A stretch of 64,000 nucleotides of DNA from Niebla homalea. Lineage: Eukaryota; Ascomycota; Lecanoromycetes; Lecanorales; Ramalinaceae. The stretch lies in the NCBI GenBank assembly GCA_019925105.1, contig JAHGAU010000001.1, positions 2,976,001 through 3,040,000 of the forward strand, in the 5' to 3' direction. Both the position numbers and the translations under genes were made by a program. Below are positions 1 through 12,378 of this stretch, piece after piece (position 1 is the first letter of the stretch; the number at the start of each line of letters is the position of its first letter). Below the pieces are notes generated by a model that worked only from the letters and a program-made list of their open reading frames with translations, had not been told where the DNA came from and ran no database searches.

Positions 1-3000
1 AAATTCATCAAAGATTCTTTCAAATCGACGAGACACTAGTGGAGCTGACTCGGCGGTATGTCTGGTATGCCGAGGCGGTGAAATCGGATTGCTCGTGGCA
101 TTCACAGTCCCCTTTGGACTGTGATGGTCCAGCGTGGATGTTAACGGCTGTCAACACTCACTCAGAGAGCAAAATCACGTCAAATATTGTCCAGATTGAC
201 GCATAGCTGGGATTTTGGTTCGACTCCTCGTTGAGCAGTGACAGATGTTGTGCTTGTCACGAAGATATCTGGAATCCTGCCGTCCGCTTAACTAACACGT
301 TTTCTTTAGATCTTTGAGTTGGGACCGCAGGCCCATGCTTTGCACATTTCAGACATCCAAGGACGTCGCTGTCGACATCTGCAGTCTTTAAAGGCCAATA
401 TTATCATCGCAATTTGGCCAACGTGCTTCCACTAATCCCGAAAGCAATTTGGCCTGAGGTATCCACCCATAAACAAATTATCTATACTTGCATTATAATT
501 GTCCAAGCACCGATGGCCAAGAATTGTTCCGATACATCCACTGGGTCAAGTCACGGACTCATGCGCTTGGATAGTGGAAGTCGCTGTACCTCTATGCACC
601 CAGATCTCTGTTTGGCATTCTAGCTGCCCAATTCTTCATCGCACTATAGGTGAAAGGGTCAACCAATCCTAAAGTCTTTGCTTGCCTACTGCCAAGAGGC
701 CAAGGACCTTGCCGCTAAGCCTGTCACAATTGCCCCCTTTGAAAACAAGGCAATCGCCCTGATTGCGACAGCGGGCAGTAGGCGAAGCGTTTATGCTGAA
801 TGAGATTGTATAGTACTGAATGAGTGTTGAGTGTCGAAAGGTTTGCTGTGACAGTGTTGTCTCTTTGAGAGCACCGCACAGCTGTGGGTCTGACTCATGT
901 TTTTCGGCGATCCACTCCGTGTAAGGAAGCGTATGGATTCACTTGGCCATAAAGTCTCATGGCTCTTTCTCTCTTCCCGAATATATGAGGTCACGGTACT
1001 GCTACAAACGAGCTTCATGAAGAGACGAAACAGTGAATCGGCAAGGAAGGAACGTATGTTATATATTTAGGTAGAAAACTGAAAGCGAAAGGCTTCCCAT
1101 CATCCAAGCTCAGGGCCATACAAGCTCAGACCCAGCATAGTAAGACGATACGTCAGGATTCAGTCCGCGGACAAGGATGATACCTTCGACTGGACAAAAG
1201 CTCAAAAGATTCCGATATATTTTTGAGGAATTTTGTTTTAAGGCTCCCTGTCCCAGAGAATTTGGGTCTGCGTCGTTTTTGACTCCTGAACAACAGTGAG
1301 CTATTATGGTTCGAAGAGATATGAAGGAGAGATTCCAGTAGATCTATCATTGATGAGGTCCCGGCCGGTAGGGAGAACTGACAGGTTGGATTGATGTCAT
1401 TCTACCGTGTACATGTAGTGGGAGTATTGATGGTAGGATGGCATTGTTCGTATTACAAATGCCCAGTGCTGGCCTGTCGGGATATGTGAATTTCATCGTA
1501 AGACCCATATTGAAGCAGCAAGGAATACTGCTAGTCAAAATTGCATAATTCTATCAATGTCGATAGAATGACCTTCATCGGAACTCGTCTTCACCCTCGC
1601 ACAGTTTTAGGAATGAAGGCTATGCATCAAAAGTGTACCTGTGTGACGTAGTAGACTCTGAAGCTCAGAGCCCGTAGTCGAAACTGTCGAGACCGGAGGT
1701 GTACGTGGTTCTGCTATAACACTACGATTGGAGAGGGGTTGACCAGATTTGTCTGCCACGTGTCCGGCAAACCTTATCTGCGAGATTTTCAGCTATCACG
1801 CGAGCTCCGGGGGTACTGTCACGGCTGACATGCGCGAGTTGTGTCCAACAGCACGAATTGGAAGATGTGTAGGAAAAGGCTTTTGCCAAGGGGAGAGAAA
1901 AGAGCACTTCTTGTATGTTGCGAGATATTGTGGCGTCATAGCGGGCGTGCAATTCCACGGTAGTTCACTTATGGCTTGGATATGCTAGTAGTAACATCAA
2001 TGGGCACACCTGGAATCTCTAAGGACGATGTGAAGCCATGCCCCAGTCACACTCCTTCCACGGTCCGGTGCTGAAACACATTGTGAGCCCCGCTTGCGAC
2101 CGCGCAGTTGTAGATGATTTGCATGGGAAAAGGAAATGCTGGAGTGTTGGCACAGTCTTTTTGAGTAAGAATATCGAGTGAATTACTAGCGAAGGGAGAG
2201 ACGCAATTTTAAAGTAACGTTCGAATACATTCCATTACAGGCAAAAGCTTTACACTGATTAGACTGGATGTTATCGTGGGATCATAGTAAAATTGTGGAC
2301 TTCACCCTTACTCAGTGAGGGAATCTCTCAATGAAGCTCACTGGTATGTGAATCGCACCCAAGTGCAATTCAAGTAGGGAACAAGATGTAATCCAAAAAT
2401 TCTTTCCATGGATGAATGAAGAACGGATTACCGATGACTTGAGCATATTGAAAAGACTCAGGCCCTACTGAAATCGAGGGTCAAGGATATGAGAAATCTG
2501 TTTTTTGGGGACCAAGACGCCACCAGGCCTGATCAATCTGCCTTGCATGGTAATTTGTCAGATGAGGCCCGTTCCGCACTCCCCGTCCAGGAGTATATAT
2601 CCACAAATTTGAGGCTCTGCAATCTCCATCGAGGCAGGAAGTCCTTCATCACAGGCAGACCCTGAGTTAGTCCTCGACGCGTAGGGCTACAACGGCAATT
2701 CGAGCCTCCGACAAGCGAGCACATCAGATAGCAGATCAAGCGTGTGGCATTCCATTTGATGACATGCATGTCAGATCGTTGCCCCTTGGCACGGAAGCAT
2801 CCTGCCGCTCATTCATGATGTAAGATTAGGCAGCCGCTCCACGACTCAAAGATCGGGAGGCTTTGTATTGTAGTCCTTGAAGGCCCGTCTGCAATAAGCT
2901 CGCTATTTGTGACCCGAGGATATGCGAGCGAGCCTGCAGGCGTGAAGAGCGAAAAGGTGAAAGAGGAGCAGATTTAAGAAGACGATGAAGAAAACGTGCC

Positions 3001-3367
3001 TCAGAGCCGACCCGCGCCAAGACATCCATCTCGAACCAATCAAATCAACGATGGCGTAATGCGCCGTCCTCCAACCACAGGTACGTACATTATTCACCAG
3101 TGGATCAGCCTCACTTGCATATCAAGTCTGGATGCAAGTATGCTTGATAATCCCACCACAATGGATAGACGACTTGTGAATAGTTGTGATGACCCTTTGG
3201 CCAAGTCTCCGCAGAGCCTACTCCCAAGGCTTTCAAAGGGAAAACGGGAGGATTGTGCTGCCTAGAGGGCAGTGCAATTGGATATAACCAAGTTTACTCG
3301 ATCTATTCTTCACAAATGACTCTGCTTCCCCTCCAACTCCTCCCATCGTAGAAACAGTCCCACCTAA
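1..3367. other. Intergenic region, no supportable gene
   Basis: No reading frame here has a recognisable motif, and none can be joined through plausible introns into a convincing protein. The open frames are short and overlap on both strands. No rRNA, convincing tRNA or transposase motif was seen. A perfect tRNA B-box-like string near 217-227 lacks a pairing T-stem and was rejected. Confidence 0.6.
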
Positions 3368-4353
3368 ATGACGATCCTCGACCCGGTCGAAATGCCCGCC
3401 ACCCCACCTTCCCCCTTCCTCACCGCCCAGCAAATCGAATCCTACCTCGGCGTCGCGCAAGCCACCTACAAAGCCGTGCAGTCCCACCCCCGCTACCGGC
3501 TGCGCCATCTCAGCCTCTGCGCCATCGCCGGCGGCACCGTCCTGAACTTCGTGTCCACGATCGTGGCGTTTGCGGATGAAGCCAATGCGCCTCGGTGGGT
3601 GGGGTTTTGGGCTGGGGTTGTCGTATGTTCTTTTTTTTTTTTTTTTTTTTTTTGGCCGCTGCTTTCCCCGGCCTCTTCCTTGTTATTGCACGCCGCGGCA
3701 TGCTGTAGTGGCCAAAAATTCTGGAACGAATGGTTTGGTGCTGGGCGATTGGTTGTTAGTCGGGTGCGAAGAATTTGCTGACCACGGGAAACGATTGCCG
3801 CGTGGGGGGGATATAGTATGGTTTATCAGCCTGCTACCAACTCCTCGACCTAGCCTGCACCCCCCACAAAAGCAAGGCCGCCATCCTCGTTGGAGGAAGA
3901 GCAGCAGCAGGAGGCTCCGGGGGGGAACAACCCACCCCCCCATCCTCCTCCCCCTCCTCCACCTCCTCCTGGAGCAACATCTTCCACCACCACATCCCCA
4001 CCCCTCTCATCCAACTCCTCGACGTGGCCGGCTTCCTCGCCTTCCTGGCCCTGCTGATCGCCAACGGGATCGTGGTCAGCGATCTGCCGTGCTACAGGGG
4101 CAGCAGCCCGCAGATCTACGTGTACAATAGCGTGCCCTGGATGGTGTGCTGCGGGGTGCACGGCGCGATCGTGTTGATGGTGGTGGTGCCGACCGTGCTG
4201 TCGCAGGTGGCGAGGACGAAGAGGGAACGGGTTTACTGCTGTGCCGAGTGCGAGCGGGAATCGAAGCGGAGGCATGGGAAAGTGGATGACCCGGAGGGTG
4301 AATCGAGGGGGTTGTTGTTGAGGGATGTCGAGGCGGGGGAGGATATGGCATAA
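3368..4353 (+). CDS. Predicted four-helix membrane protein, function unknown
   Basis: Two exons fit: 3368-3622 and 3817-4353, giving 263 aa. The 194-nt intron (GTATGT..TAG) contains a run of 23 T and keeps phase 0. The splice restores a continuous hydrophobic helix spanning the junction (WVGFWAGVV then YGLSACYQLLDLA), which supports the model. Four hydrophobic segments are visible: about residues 52-72, 78-101, 148-172 and 188-212. A low-complexity Gly/Pro/Ser loop separates helices 2 and 3. The C-terminal tail is charged, with a CCAEC motif just after the last helix. The topology resembles small fungal four-helix membrane proteins, but I do not recognise the family and assign no function. 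It is convergent with the downstream glycosyltransferase, about 150 bp away. Confidence 0.65.
3631..3653 (+). repeat. Poly-T run of 23 in intron
   Basis: A homopolymer of 23 T lies just after the donor site of the intron in the four-helix membrane protein gene. It is intronic, so length changes here would not shift the frame. Confidence 0.9.
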
Positions 4354-4507
4354 TGAAATCCATTTGGAGCAGGCGCGCGGGTTTGGGGAGTAGAAGGGCG
4401 GAGTTGTGGTGTTTTGAGTGTATGGATGATGTTTTCGTATGAATATAAAAATCTAAGGCAACAAAGGTGGGGGGTATCTCACTTCTCAAAACTAAGCTAT
4501 CAGTCGA

Positions 4508-7500
4508 TTAAGCAGCAGCCGCAATCTGGATGTGGCCGTTTCGTTGTGCCGTTCCATTTACGCCATCAGTCTGCCCTCCTTCAGCTGCCTTTTCTGCTCC
4601 AAGACCACCCTCAGGGACATTCTCTGTGCCCTGAACTCTTCCCCAATTCATCAAACTCCCTGCTTTCCCACCTCTCCTCCCCAACGGATTACTCATGCTC
4701 CTAATCCTCTCCTTCCTCCCCTCTTCTCCACTCCCACTGGAACCATTAGCAGTGGCAGCACCGCTTTCCCTCTCCCTCTCCTGCCTCTCCTCCTGCTTTT
4801 CCCTCAAAACCTTCCTCGCATCCCCAACATTCTCGAACCCGCCCCTCTGCTCCACTTGCCTCTGCTCCCTCCTCACCCTCACTCTCTCTTTGACCCCCCC
4901 TTGCATTGCCATCTCATCCTCCTTCCGGATCTCCGCCACGATCCGCCACGCCGCCTGCACTTTGCCCTTCTCCAACTCCAACCCCGGCTCATCCAGTGCC
5001 TTGGCATCCCGAATACCCTGACTCGTTCTCGCCCGTCTGATAAAAGCCGTGGGCTGGCGTCCTTTGATCATCTCCTTGTGCAAACCCTTCATCGTATACC
5101 CCACCGGACTGATTATGGCACTCAGATCTTTGAGTATAAATCCTCCAAACCCCTTGCCGATCCCCTGCACGAAACCCAAGGTGCCATGGGACTTGGCACC
5201 GTGGTAGGGTTGCAAAAAGATACCGGTGACTCCATCGTAGACCCCTAAGACGAGTTCGGAGCCTGCAGCGCGAAGGCCCGAGCGGATGCCGTTGATACGG
5301 GGGGCGGTGCGGACGGTGTCGTCACCATAGAGGCGGGGTGCATTGTGGAAGCCTTGAGCAATTGCTAGGGAAAGGTCCATGGGGACTGTGACAAATGCAT
5401 TAGCTAGGTTGGGGGAAGAATGAGGGTTCTAGGGGGGCGAGGGGTACCTCTTGCGAGTGCTTCGCCTGTCTCGGCGAAACCTGCGCCTGCGTCTTTTACG
5501 AGGTCGAGAGCGAGGTTGTCGGGTTGTTCTTCAGCTGCTTCTTGACTGGGAGAAGCCGACTGGTCCTGCTCCGATGGCTTGAGATCATCATTCTGATCGC
5601 TCCGATCGGTTGGTGCTGGACGGATGGTTGCGCCCTGAGCCTCACCCTGCTCTTCGGTCTCATTCAGTATGTCGTGGGCTTTGCCCGGTATGCCATGTGG
5701 CGTGGGCAGCTCTTTCTCTAGGCCATGTTCCATCTTCTCACCAGAGCTGTTGTTCCTGCTGGATGCTTGCGGCTCAGGTTGCGATCGTCTCTTCATGAAA
5801 TCGCTGGCCCCTTTTGTATCAGGGGCCAGCGATGCCTTTCTCCTTCTCTCATTCCTTTTGATACTCTTCGTCCATTTTACTGGAACGCTACCGATGCCTT
5901 TGACGAATCCACCAACGGATTTGACAATAGCGGCTCCACCACCAGTAAATGGCTCTCCCGGGCCTTCGAAATCATTCCATTCATAATGCCTCAGTAGTTG
6001 CAGCTCTGACCACTTGATTTTCTTATCCTTGACCAAAATCTCAGCTGCCAAGGCCGACAATCGCAAATTTGAGTGCTTTAGTTTCCAAACAGCAACCTGA
6101 TCAGGCAACACGGAGCAGCGCATTGAATGTTCGCCGCGAATGGGAAGATGGCGCTGAAATGACTCGACGGCATTTCTGGCCCCATCACCCTCGGCAGCAA
6201 TGCTTTTGGCAATACCTTCAGCAGCTTCCTTTGCCTCGGGTGTGAGGCATTGCTTGATTCCTTCAGCCAAAGCATCAGAGTCAAGGTGCTTGTATGGGAT
6301 CGCCTCGGCAGCGCCAGCACCCGCTTTGGCGACCATCGCGCCCCAGAATGGCTGATCTCCAAAGAAGGGCACAATCATGGTGGGCTTCCCGCACTTGAGA
6401 CCAATGGCTGTTGTGCCTGCGCCTCCATGATGCACCACAGCACTGACGCGTGGGAACAGCCAATCGTGAGGGGTATTCTCGAGCATGTATACGTTCTCTG
6501 GGGTATCTTCGTCGCCGCCAAGGCCTCCCCAACCTTTACTCACCAAAGCTCTAACACCTGACTTCCTAACTGCCTCGAAGATCAGGTTGGTGAACTTTTC
6601 GGGATCGTCCACGACTATGCTGCCAAAGCCAATATAAACAGGAGGATGGCCAGCATCGAGGAACTCGGCGAGCGAGTCGGACGGCTTGAAAGAGGATGCG
6701 AGGTCCAAAAAGACGAAGCCGGAGATGTCGATTTCTGGTCCCCAATCTTCGGGTTTCGGGATAAGTCCAGGTGACCACATGTAGGTGTATGGTACTTTGA
6801 GTCGATACAGTTGGCCCGGAGCCCAGAGAGTGGAGACCGGCTCCAGTCCAAGAGTCTTCACTCGGAAGCGGTTCACCAGGTCACCAAGACCTTGCCATGT
6901 CCTATTCAACATTTAGCAAGGCACAAGGCGAACAGAGGCTAGCAGCACTTACATCATCTCGACCAGCGGATACGACATGAAATTCGTGTAATCAGTATCG
7001 ACATTACTCTTCTTGATGTTTGCTAAGGGATGCGGGAATTTCTTGGTAGGGCTGTATGGGAAGGTAAACATCAGGTGCAATGGAACTCCAAGCCTCTCTG
7101 CGCAATGCACATGTGCAAAGCATGGAGGATTGGCGATGATGGCGTCTGCAACAAAGGGGTCCTTGGCGCCCATCATTTTCAGATTGGCGGGATTATCCTC
7201 CTCGTCGCTCGAGTTGATACAAGCGCGCCAGAAGCCTTGGAACATCTCAAACATTGAGTCTCTTCTGCGACCGACTTCTCCAGCTTTCACGGTAGAGATA
7301 GAGGGCATGAGACCAGGATTCTTGACCATGAAAGCCATGAGCTCTGAGGGATCACCTCCAACAGAGAAGAAATCGAGACCAGTGTCTTTCTCTACGAAGT
7401 TCCTAAAGGCAGGATGGGTCGCTATCCGAACGCGATGGCCACACTCTTCCTTGAGTATCTTGCCCACCTTGAGAAATGGCTGTATGTCGCCACGACTACC

Positions 7501-8334
7501 AATGACCATGATGACAATATTCAGCTTCGGACAGGGTATTGTATCTACCAAAGAGGCCGGTCGCTGAGACAAGGCAGAGAGCTTCGCATGGTAGTCTGGT
7601 CTCTTAGGCTTGGCTTGAGGACCCTCCTCCTGGATAGATGTACCTTCGGCAGCATGCTTATGCTTCTGCTCCAAGGGCTTCGCTAGACTGTGCTGAACGG
7701 TAGCGCCCAGCGCATGAGCCAGGTAGCCACGATTGCTCGTGTCATTGACGCTGATGTTGAGCCGTCCATCTCTCTTGGACACCTTGCCCTTTGTCTTGTA
7801 CTTCTCATTGCCCACGTGAAACCTGCCAAATTTATCCTCGCTTTCTGCCCGTTTCTTGCTCCCTTTGGAGGGACCTGCTGTTCGCGAGCCAACCGGAGAC
7901 AGCTCCGTCAGATGGGAGCTACGTGAGGGTATGGATGGAAGTTCATCCTCAGAACTTGAGGAATCGGATTCAGAGATGGCGGGACGAGTGCTCGCCTCAT
8001 GTAGCGCGGTAGGATTGAACGTGGTGACGCCACGCCTGGGTGCCAGAGCTGATCTTCTTGATGCTGCCACCGGCCTTTCGGATAGCAATTTTCGGGGCGG
8101 AGGGCGCGGTTTTGAATCGGTAACAGGCTTCTGTGGAGAGGGTTTTACGGGGACCTTGGCTATCGATTCGGCTGTCTGGGCGCTTGGGGCATGTCCATTG
8201 GAAGAAGCCGATGATTTGAGGGGCGGCGCATTGTCGCTCGCCGTGGGATTTGGGAAGGGAAACTCGAGAGCGGGAGGGATGGGAAGGATATTCGTGGCTT
8301 TCTCGTGCGTAGGCACTTTTTCCATGGGACGCAT
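4508..8334 (-). CDS. UDP-glycosyltransferase, sterol 3-beta-glucosyltransferase-like (GT28-type N domain), with C-terminal extension
   Basis: Three exons on the minus strand, 8334-6953, 6901-5448 and 5385-4508, give 1237 aa; both introns (51 and 62 nt) keep phase. Residues 1 to about 275 are Ser/Pro-rich and probably disordered. A GT28-type N-terminal domain follows, with the typical start IVIMVIGSRGDIQP. The C-terminal sugar-nucleotide domain has HHGGAGTT near residue 616 and a following FFGDQPFWG motif, as in sterol glucosyltransferases of the UGT51/Atg26 and UGT80 type. No PH/GRAM membrane domain like that of Atg26 is seen. After the catalytic domain come a basic linker and a Gly-rich region (about 870-960) with GVTG, LQPYHGAK and GIGKGFGG motifs, then a long charged tail. 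By family it should transfer glucose from UDP-glucose to a sterol or other lipid. The exact acceptor is unknown. Confidence 0.88.
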
Positions 8335-10245
8335 TAGGGTATCGTATTATGTAGCAGGCAAATGCGGAAGGAGCTCCGATCGTAGCCGAAATGGATGTGT
8401 GTTGAGGAAGACGGTAGACTCAGCGGAAGCCTCGAGCTGTAGGATTATCAATGTGAGGATTTTGGTGATTCACACGTGCCGGAGCTCTCGGGAAGGGTTC
8501 GCGGGTACAGCCTCAGCGTCAGGTACCACAGATAGGAGGGTCTTGAGGTAACATAAAGTGACGCGGTGGTATCATCACGCGCAACAACACGAGACGAGAC
8601 GACTGGATAGAGCCTCAGGTACTCCGTAAGTATGACGAATATTTTGATATGGGACGAGCAATATAATCTGCTCCCCCAATCGTCACAATCTCACTCCATC
8701 GGAACATTCGGCCAAAAATGAAAAAAAGCTCAAGCTCATCAAACAAGGTACCAACTACCACGGCCAAGGTCGGAAGGCGCACACGTCAATCGGCTTAGAG
8801 TTGAAGCCGACCTTTCCGTCTCGGGCATCATGGTTCATCTCGCGTGATTGGATCCATGAATCTTGGCAACACATGACAGCAAAATTGCAAAAGTAGGACG
8901 GATTTCCTTGCTTTTTCTGATGATTGTCGTTGGCAGAAACACAAGGGTTTCCGCCCCCATGTGTCAAAAAGGGAAGGAACCCAAACTCCCAAACCCACCC
9001 CCCCCCCAGCCTGTTTCGAGTGACGTTCAAATAGGCGCTGCAGCTAGCGAACCCGACCTAGCCGTAAGGCTCAATCCGTACCCGAAGTCACCGGGGCCGA
9101 CCGGAAATAAGACGCCCCCACCATCACCACCAGGCCTTTAATTATATTTCGCTCAAAGATTGTCACATTGCACCGGCATAAATCCACAATAATTAAGCAG
9201 CCACAGCATCCTTGAAGGTCAAGAGCAAGATGAGCGACCAAGCAGTTTGCAATGTCCACACCGTACCGGCAGCATTACTAATGACAGTACGAGAACCTTT
9301 CGGAATGGGTTGATAGTCAGATCACCACCAGCGTGAGTACCGGCAAAGTACAGTGATACAAACACCATCCAGACTTTATAGCCCCTCAGGGGTCGTCGTT
9401 TTAGAAAAGCAAAAGGGATAAAGTCAGCAACAAACGCCATGCCTCAAAGGATATTGAGCGATGAGCAAACTCCAGATTCTCATCCAACATCTGTCTCTTA
9501 CAGCTATTCAGCCTGAGACATCAGACTCCACCTCGCCTCACAGATATAACCCTTTCGATTGTGTTTGATTTCTAGCAACATAAGCTATTATGCAGCCGGT
9601 GCGCAACAATCAATGGGATACTTCTTTTCGTCCTGAATGAAAGAAAAGTAATACCGGAAACTAGAATTGCACCCAAGTGGAGACGTTGCATGGACAGAAT
9701 TCCTTGAAACACATATGAGGAGCCACACCAAGCCGTCAGAAAGCCACCCATAAAACGAAAGCTCTCTCATTCGGGTCGTGCATGCGCCTCTCCTCATGAA
9801 TCGGTTGATTGAGATTCCAATTTGCCCAATGCTCGGCTTACAAAAGCACTGCTAAGTCTCTATCGTGACATTACCTCGGAACCCAAGCGTCAGAGACTTC
9901 TCAACCTCGTCTCCTCTCCACCACTGCCTTCCATTGCCCGCTTCCCCGGCTACGATCACCGAAAATCTCGTGGCCTTCACAGCCATCGGGGAATCCTGCC
10001 CCCGTCATTGTTCACGACAGCGCCCTTCGCTCCCATCACCTCAACCAGCGCAACCCTGCAGATACATCCATGTATTAGCGGCCACCACATCCGCCGCCAC
10101 GTTCAATTTCTTCAAATTTCCCCTTCCCATCTCTCCCCTTGCCCCGTCACCACCTCTCCCTCCTGCCTCCTCCAGACTCCCCAAGACCCATCCACCCACC
10201 ACCCATCTGTCCCCCCCCTCCCGAAAAAAAAAAAAAAAGAGAATC
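8335..10245. other. Intergenic region between glycosyltransferase and WetA-like gene
   Basis: This stretch should hold the glycosyltransferase promoter and the 3' region of the WetA-like gene. A C-rich stretch lies near 8990-9010. One 73-codon minus-strand frame (9219-9440) begins with ATG and has a hydrophobic middle. I do not recognise it and do not call it a gene. A run of 15 A occurs near 10224-10238. Confidence 0.5.
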
Positions 10246-12378
10246 TCACAGCCCCACCACCCCCCTCACCCCCTCCCAATCCCCCCCAGCCTCCCGGACC
10301 GCCTTCTCCGCCGCCAGGCTCAACCGCCTCTTCTTCTCATTCGCCTCCATCTCCCGCCGCGCCTTGGTCTTGCTGCTCCCGCTCGGCGCCACCCCCGTGA
10401 GGATCTTGCCCTTGTCGTGCGGCGTGAAGTTCACGAAGCCGAACCCCCCACCCTCACCACCCCTGGTTCCGGGGCTTTTTAGCCCCCCACCGGCGCCGCC
10501 GCTGGCGCCGCCGCTTTTCCCGTGCGACGAAGAGATCGCCGAGGCGGATTTCGGGGTCCGCAGCGAGGGCCGGTGGTGGTGCGTCGGGGTGTGCGGGGTC
10601 GGTGGGGAGGGCTGCTGGTGCTGGTGGTGTTGGTGTTTGTGGCGGGATGACGATGATAATGTTGATGTTGATGACGGGGTCATGAGCGAGGAGGCCGATT
10701 TGGGGAGCCGGAGCGAGCCGATCTTCGAGCGCCGTTTCGAGGCCGAGAGCCGGGTCGAGCGGGCAGGGGGCAGGAGGCTTGTCGGTGGGGATGCGGAGGG
10801 TGCTGCTGGGGGAGCAGCGGGTGGGGAAGATGAGGAGGACGGGGGCCGGGAGGGGGGAGAGGTGTGGGTGTGGGACGGGAGGGTTGTGCTGCGGGGGGAT
10901 GTGAGGACGCACGGGGAGGTGGTGGGGTAGGATTGGTGGGGCTGCATGGAGAAGGGTTGGTAGTGCGAGGGAGCTGTGGGGGTGTCGGTGGGGTCCATGC
11001 CATTGGAGGTGAAGGGGAACGACGTGCTGGTCCCCGGGGTGGGGAGCCCGTTGACGGCTTCGTCGACAAACGGGGTGAAGGCCGGGTCGCCGTAGTTCAT
11101 GTTGAACTCCGGAGCCGGGAAATCGGGCAGCGGGTCGGCGGCGGTGCGCGGGGGCTCCGCCGTGCTCGCGTTGCTGAAGTAGCATTCCTCGTTCTCCTGC
11201 AGCGTGTCCTCCCAATTCGTGTGGAGCTGGCTCGGCGACACAATGCCGTAATTCATGCTCGACTGAGGCCGCGGGGCCCATGAGGCCGCTTGCCGCGAGT
11301 GACGCGATGATGGGGTCGATGCCTGTTGGTGCAAGGCCTGGTCGCCCGGAGTGGGAGGGAACAGATCGTGCCTGGCCAGGTTCGGGGCTGGGTTAGATGA
11401 TTGCTGCTGCTGCTGCTGCTGCTGACTCTGCTGCATGAACAATTCAAAGTTGTTGCGCGGCGCTTGGTACGGACTCTGGATGCCATGATGATGCGGGCTC
11501 TGGAATTTCTGCCTCGGCAGCACGTGTTCGCTGACGGTCTTGCGATGACCGAGACTCGGTGTGAGCGGCGGTGACTGGATGTTGTAGGGCGAGTGCAGGA
11601 CGACGTCACTCGGGGTCACCGTGGTGGAAGCTGAGGGCGGAGAGGAGGTGTAGAAGTCCTCATTATCATTCCGCAGCGAGGCCTCTGTCGTCGTCTGCTG
11701 CTGCAAGCTGAGTTGATCCAGGCGCGACGTCCACTCGTTCATGACCGGCATGTTGGTGGCGCCACCACGCTTATGATGGGCATTCTGGTGGGAAGAGAGG
11801 CGCATCATGTCATTTGATGCGACTTTGCGGATGCGACGGACACTCTTTCCAGGAACAGCGTCCGGGGCATTCCTGACAGTATTGAATTTGCCCTTTCGTC
11901 GCAGTGATTTGGTCTCTTGATGGGCTCTGGACGCAGAAGCCCCCTGCTGCTGCTGCTGCTGCTCGTCTTTATAAATTATTCTGCCCTCGAGATTGGGCAA
12001 TTCCTCCCCAGATATAGAGGGATTCACGACCTCGCGACGGGGGAAAGCTCTATGTGGCCTTAGCGCGGTGGATCTCTGAGGGCTTCTTGGGGGCCAATCA
12101 AGCGACGGTTTTGGCTGAGGTGCACAGCTGTTATCGAAATGATTGTTGTCGTCACCTGCAGTCTGGCTGTGGTGGCTTGTTGCTGTAGTGCCAACGTCTC
12201 CATGGAAGTCAAAGTCAATCAGGTCTTCCAGACTTTCGGTAAGCTCCCCTGAGCAACCCACCAGGAAGGCTGGCGAATCATGATTGACATGTGTATCAAA
12301 GAGGTCGGATGGCTCCTTCTTCTCCGTTTGGTGTCCGAATCCTTTGTTGGTGGAGGAGAAGGAGTCAAAGCTCATCAT
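10246..12378 (-). CDS. wetA: WetA-like developmental regulator of conidial maturation
   Basis: A single uninterrupted frame encodes 710 aa, starting at the first of two adjacent ATG codons. The key evidence is the C-terminus (about residues 655-705). It contains KILTGVAPSGSSKTKARRE followed by a KKRRLS-type basic helix and an AxxAGGD ending, which matches my knowledge of the conserved block at the end of WetA proteins. The rest is low complexity: Ser/Pro/Thr-rich, with Gln runs near residues 139-145 and 315-328 and a His-rich stretch near 575. WetA acts in the BrlA-AbaA-WetA pathway in conidia, where it is needed for spore wall maturation and metabolic dormancy. The protein is longer than the roughly 550 aa of the Aspergillus nidulans form, mostly through low-complexity sequence. 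The identification rests on the C-terminal block only. Confidence 0.8.
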   Translation of the reverse strand: MMSFDSFSSTNKGFGHQTEKKEPSDLFDTHVNHDSPAFLVGCSGELTESLEDLIDFDFHGDVGTTATSHHSQTAGDDNNHFDNSCAPQPKPSLDWPPRSPQRSTALRPHRAFPRREVVNPSISGEELPNLEGRIIYKDEQQQQQQGASASRAHQETKSLRRKGKFNTVRNAPDAVPGKSVRRIRKVASNDMMRLSSHQNAHHKRGGATNMPVMNEWTSRLDQLSLQQQTTTEASLRNDNEDFYTSSPPSASTTVTPSDVVLHSPYNIQSPPLTPSLGHRKTVSEHVLPRQKFQSPHHHGIQSPYQAPRNNFELFMQQSQQQQQQQQSSNPAPNLARHDLFPPTPGDQALHQQASTPSSRHSRQAASWAPRPQSSMNYGIVSPSQLHTNWEDTLQENEECYFSNASTAEPPRTAADPLPDFPAPEFNMNYGDPAFTPFVDEAVNGLPTPGTSTSFPFTSNGMDPTDTPTAPSHYQPFSMQPHQSYPTTSPCVLTSPRSTTLPSHTHTSPPSRPPSSSSSPPAAPPAAPSASPPTSLLPPARSTRLSASKRRSKIGSLRLPKSASSLMTPSSTSTLSSSSRHKHQHHQHQQPSPPTPHTPTHHHRPSLRTPKSASAISSSHGKSGGASGGAGGGLKSPGTRGGEGGGFGFVNFTPHDKGKILTGVAPSGSSKTKARREMEANEKKRRLSLAAEKAVREAGGDWEGVRGVVGL
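11399..11434 (-). repeat. CAG/CTG trinucleotide run encoding polyglutamine
   Basis: An in-frame repeat of CAG codons (seen as GCT/CTG on the plus strand) encodes a Gln tract in the WetA-like protein. A second shorter run lies at about 11945-11963. Such tracts often vary in length between strains. Confidence 0.85.

Noticed and set aside
205..240. tRNA-like B-box string (GGTTCGACTCC)
   Set aside because: The bases flanking the loop do not form a T-stem beyond two pairs, and no acceptor or anticodon stem was found upstream.
9219..9440. Possible small hydrophobic protein on the minus strand
   Set aside because: It starts with ATG and is hydrophobic in part, but no family is recognised, and such short frames are expected by chance.
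10139..10930. Long plus-strand frames over the WetA-like gene
   Set aside because: They come from GC-rich, biased codons on the opposite strand and lack any domain; the minus-strand product has the conserved C-terminus.
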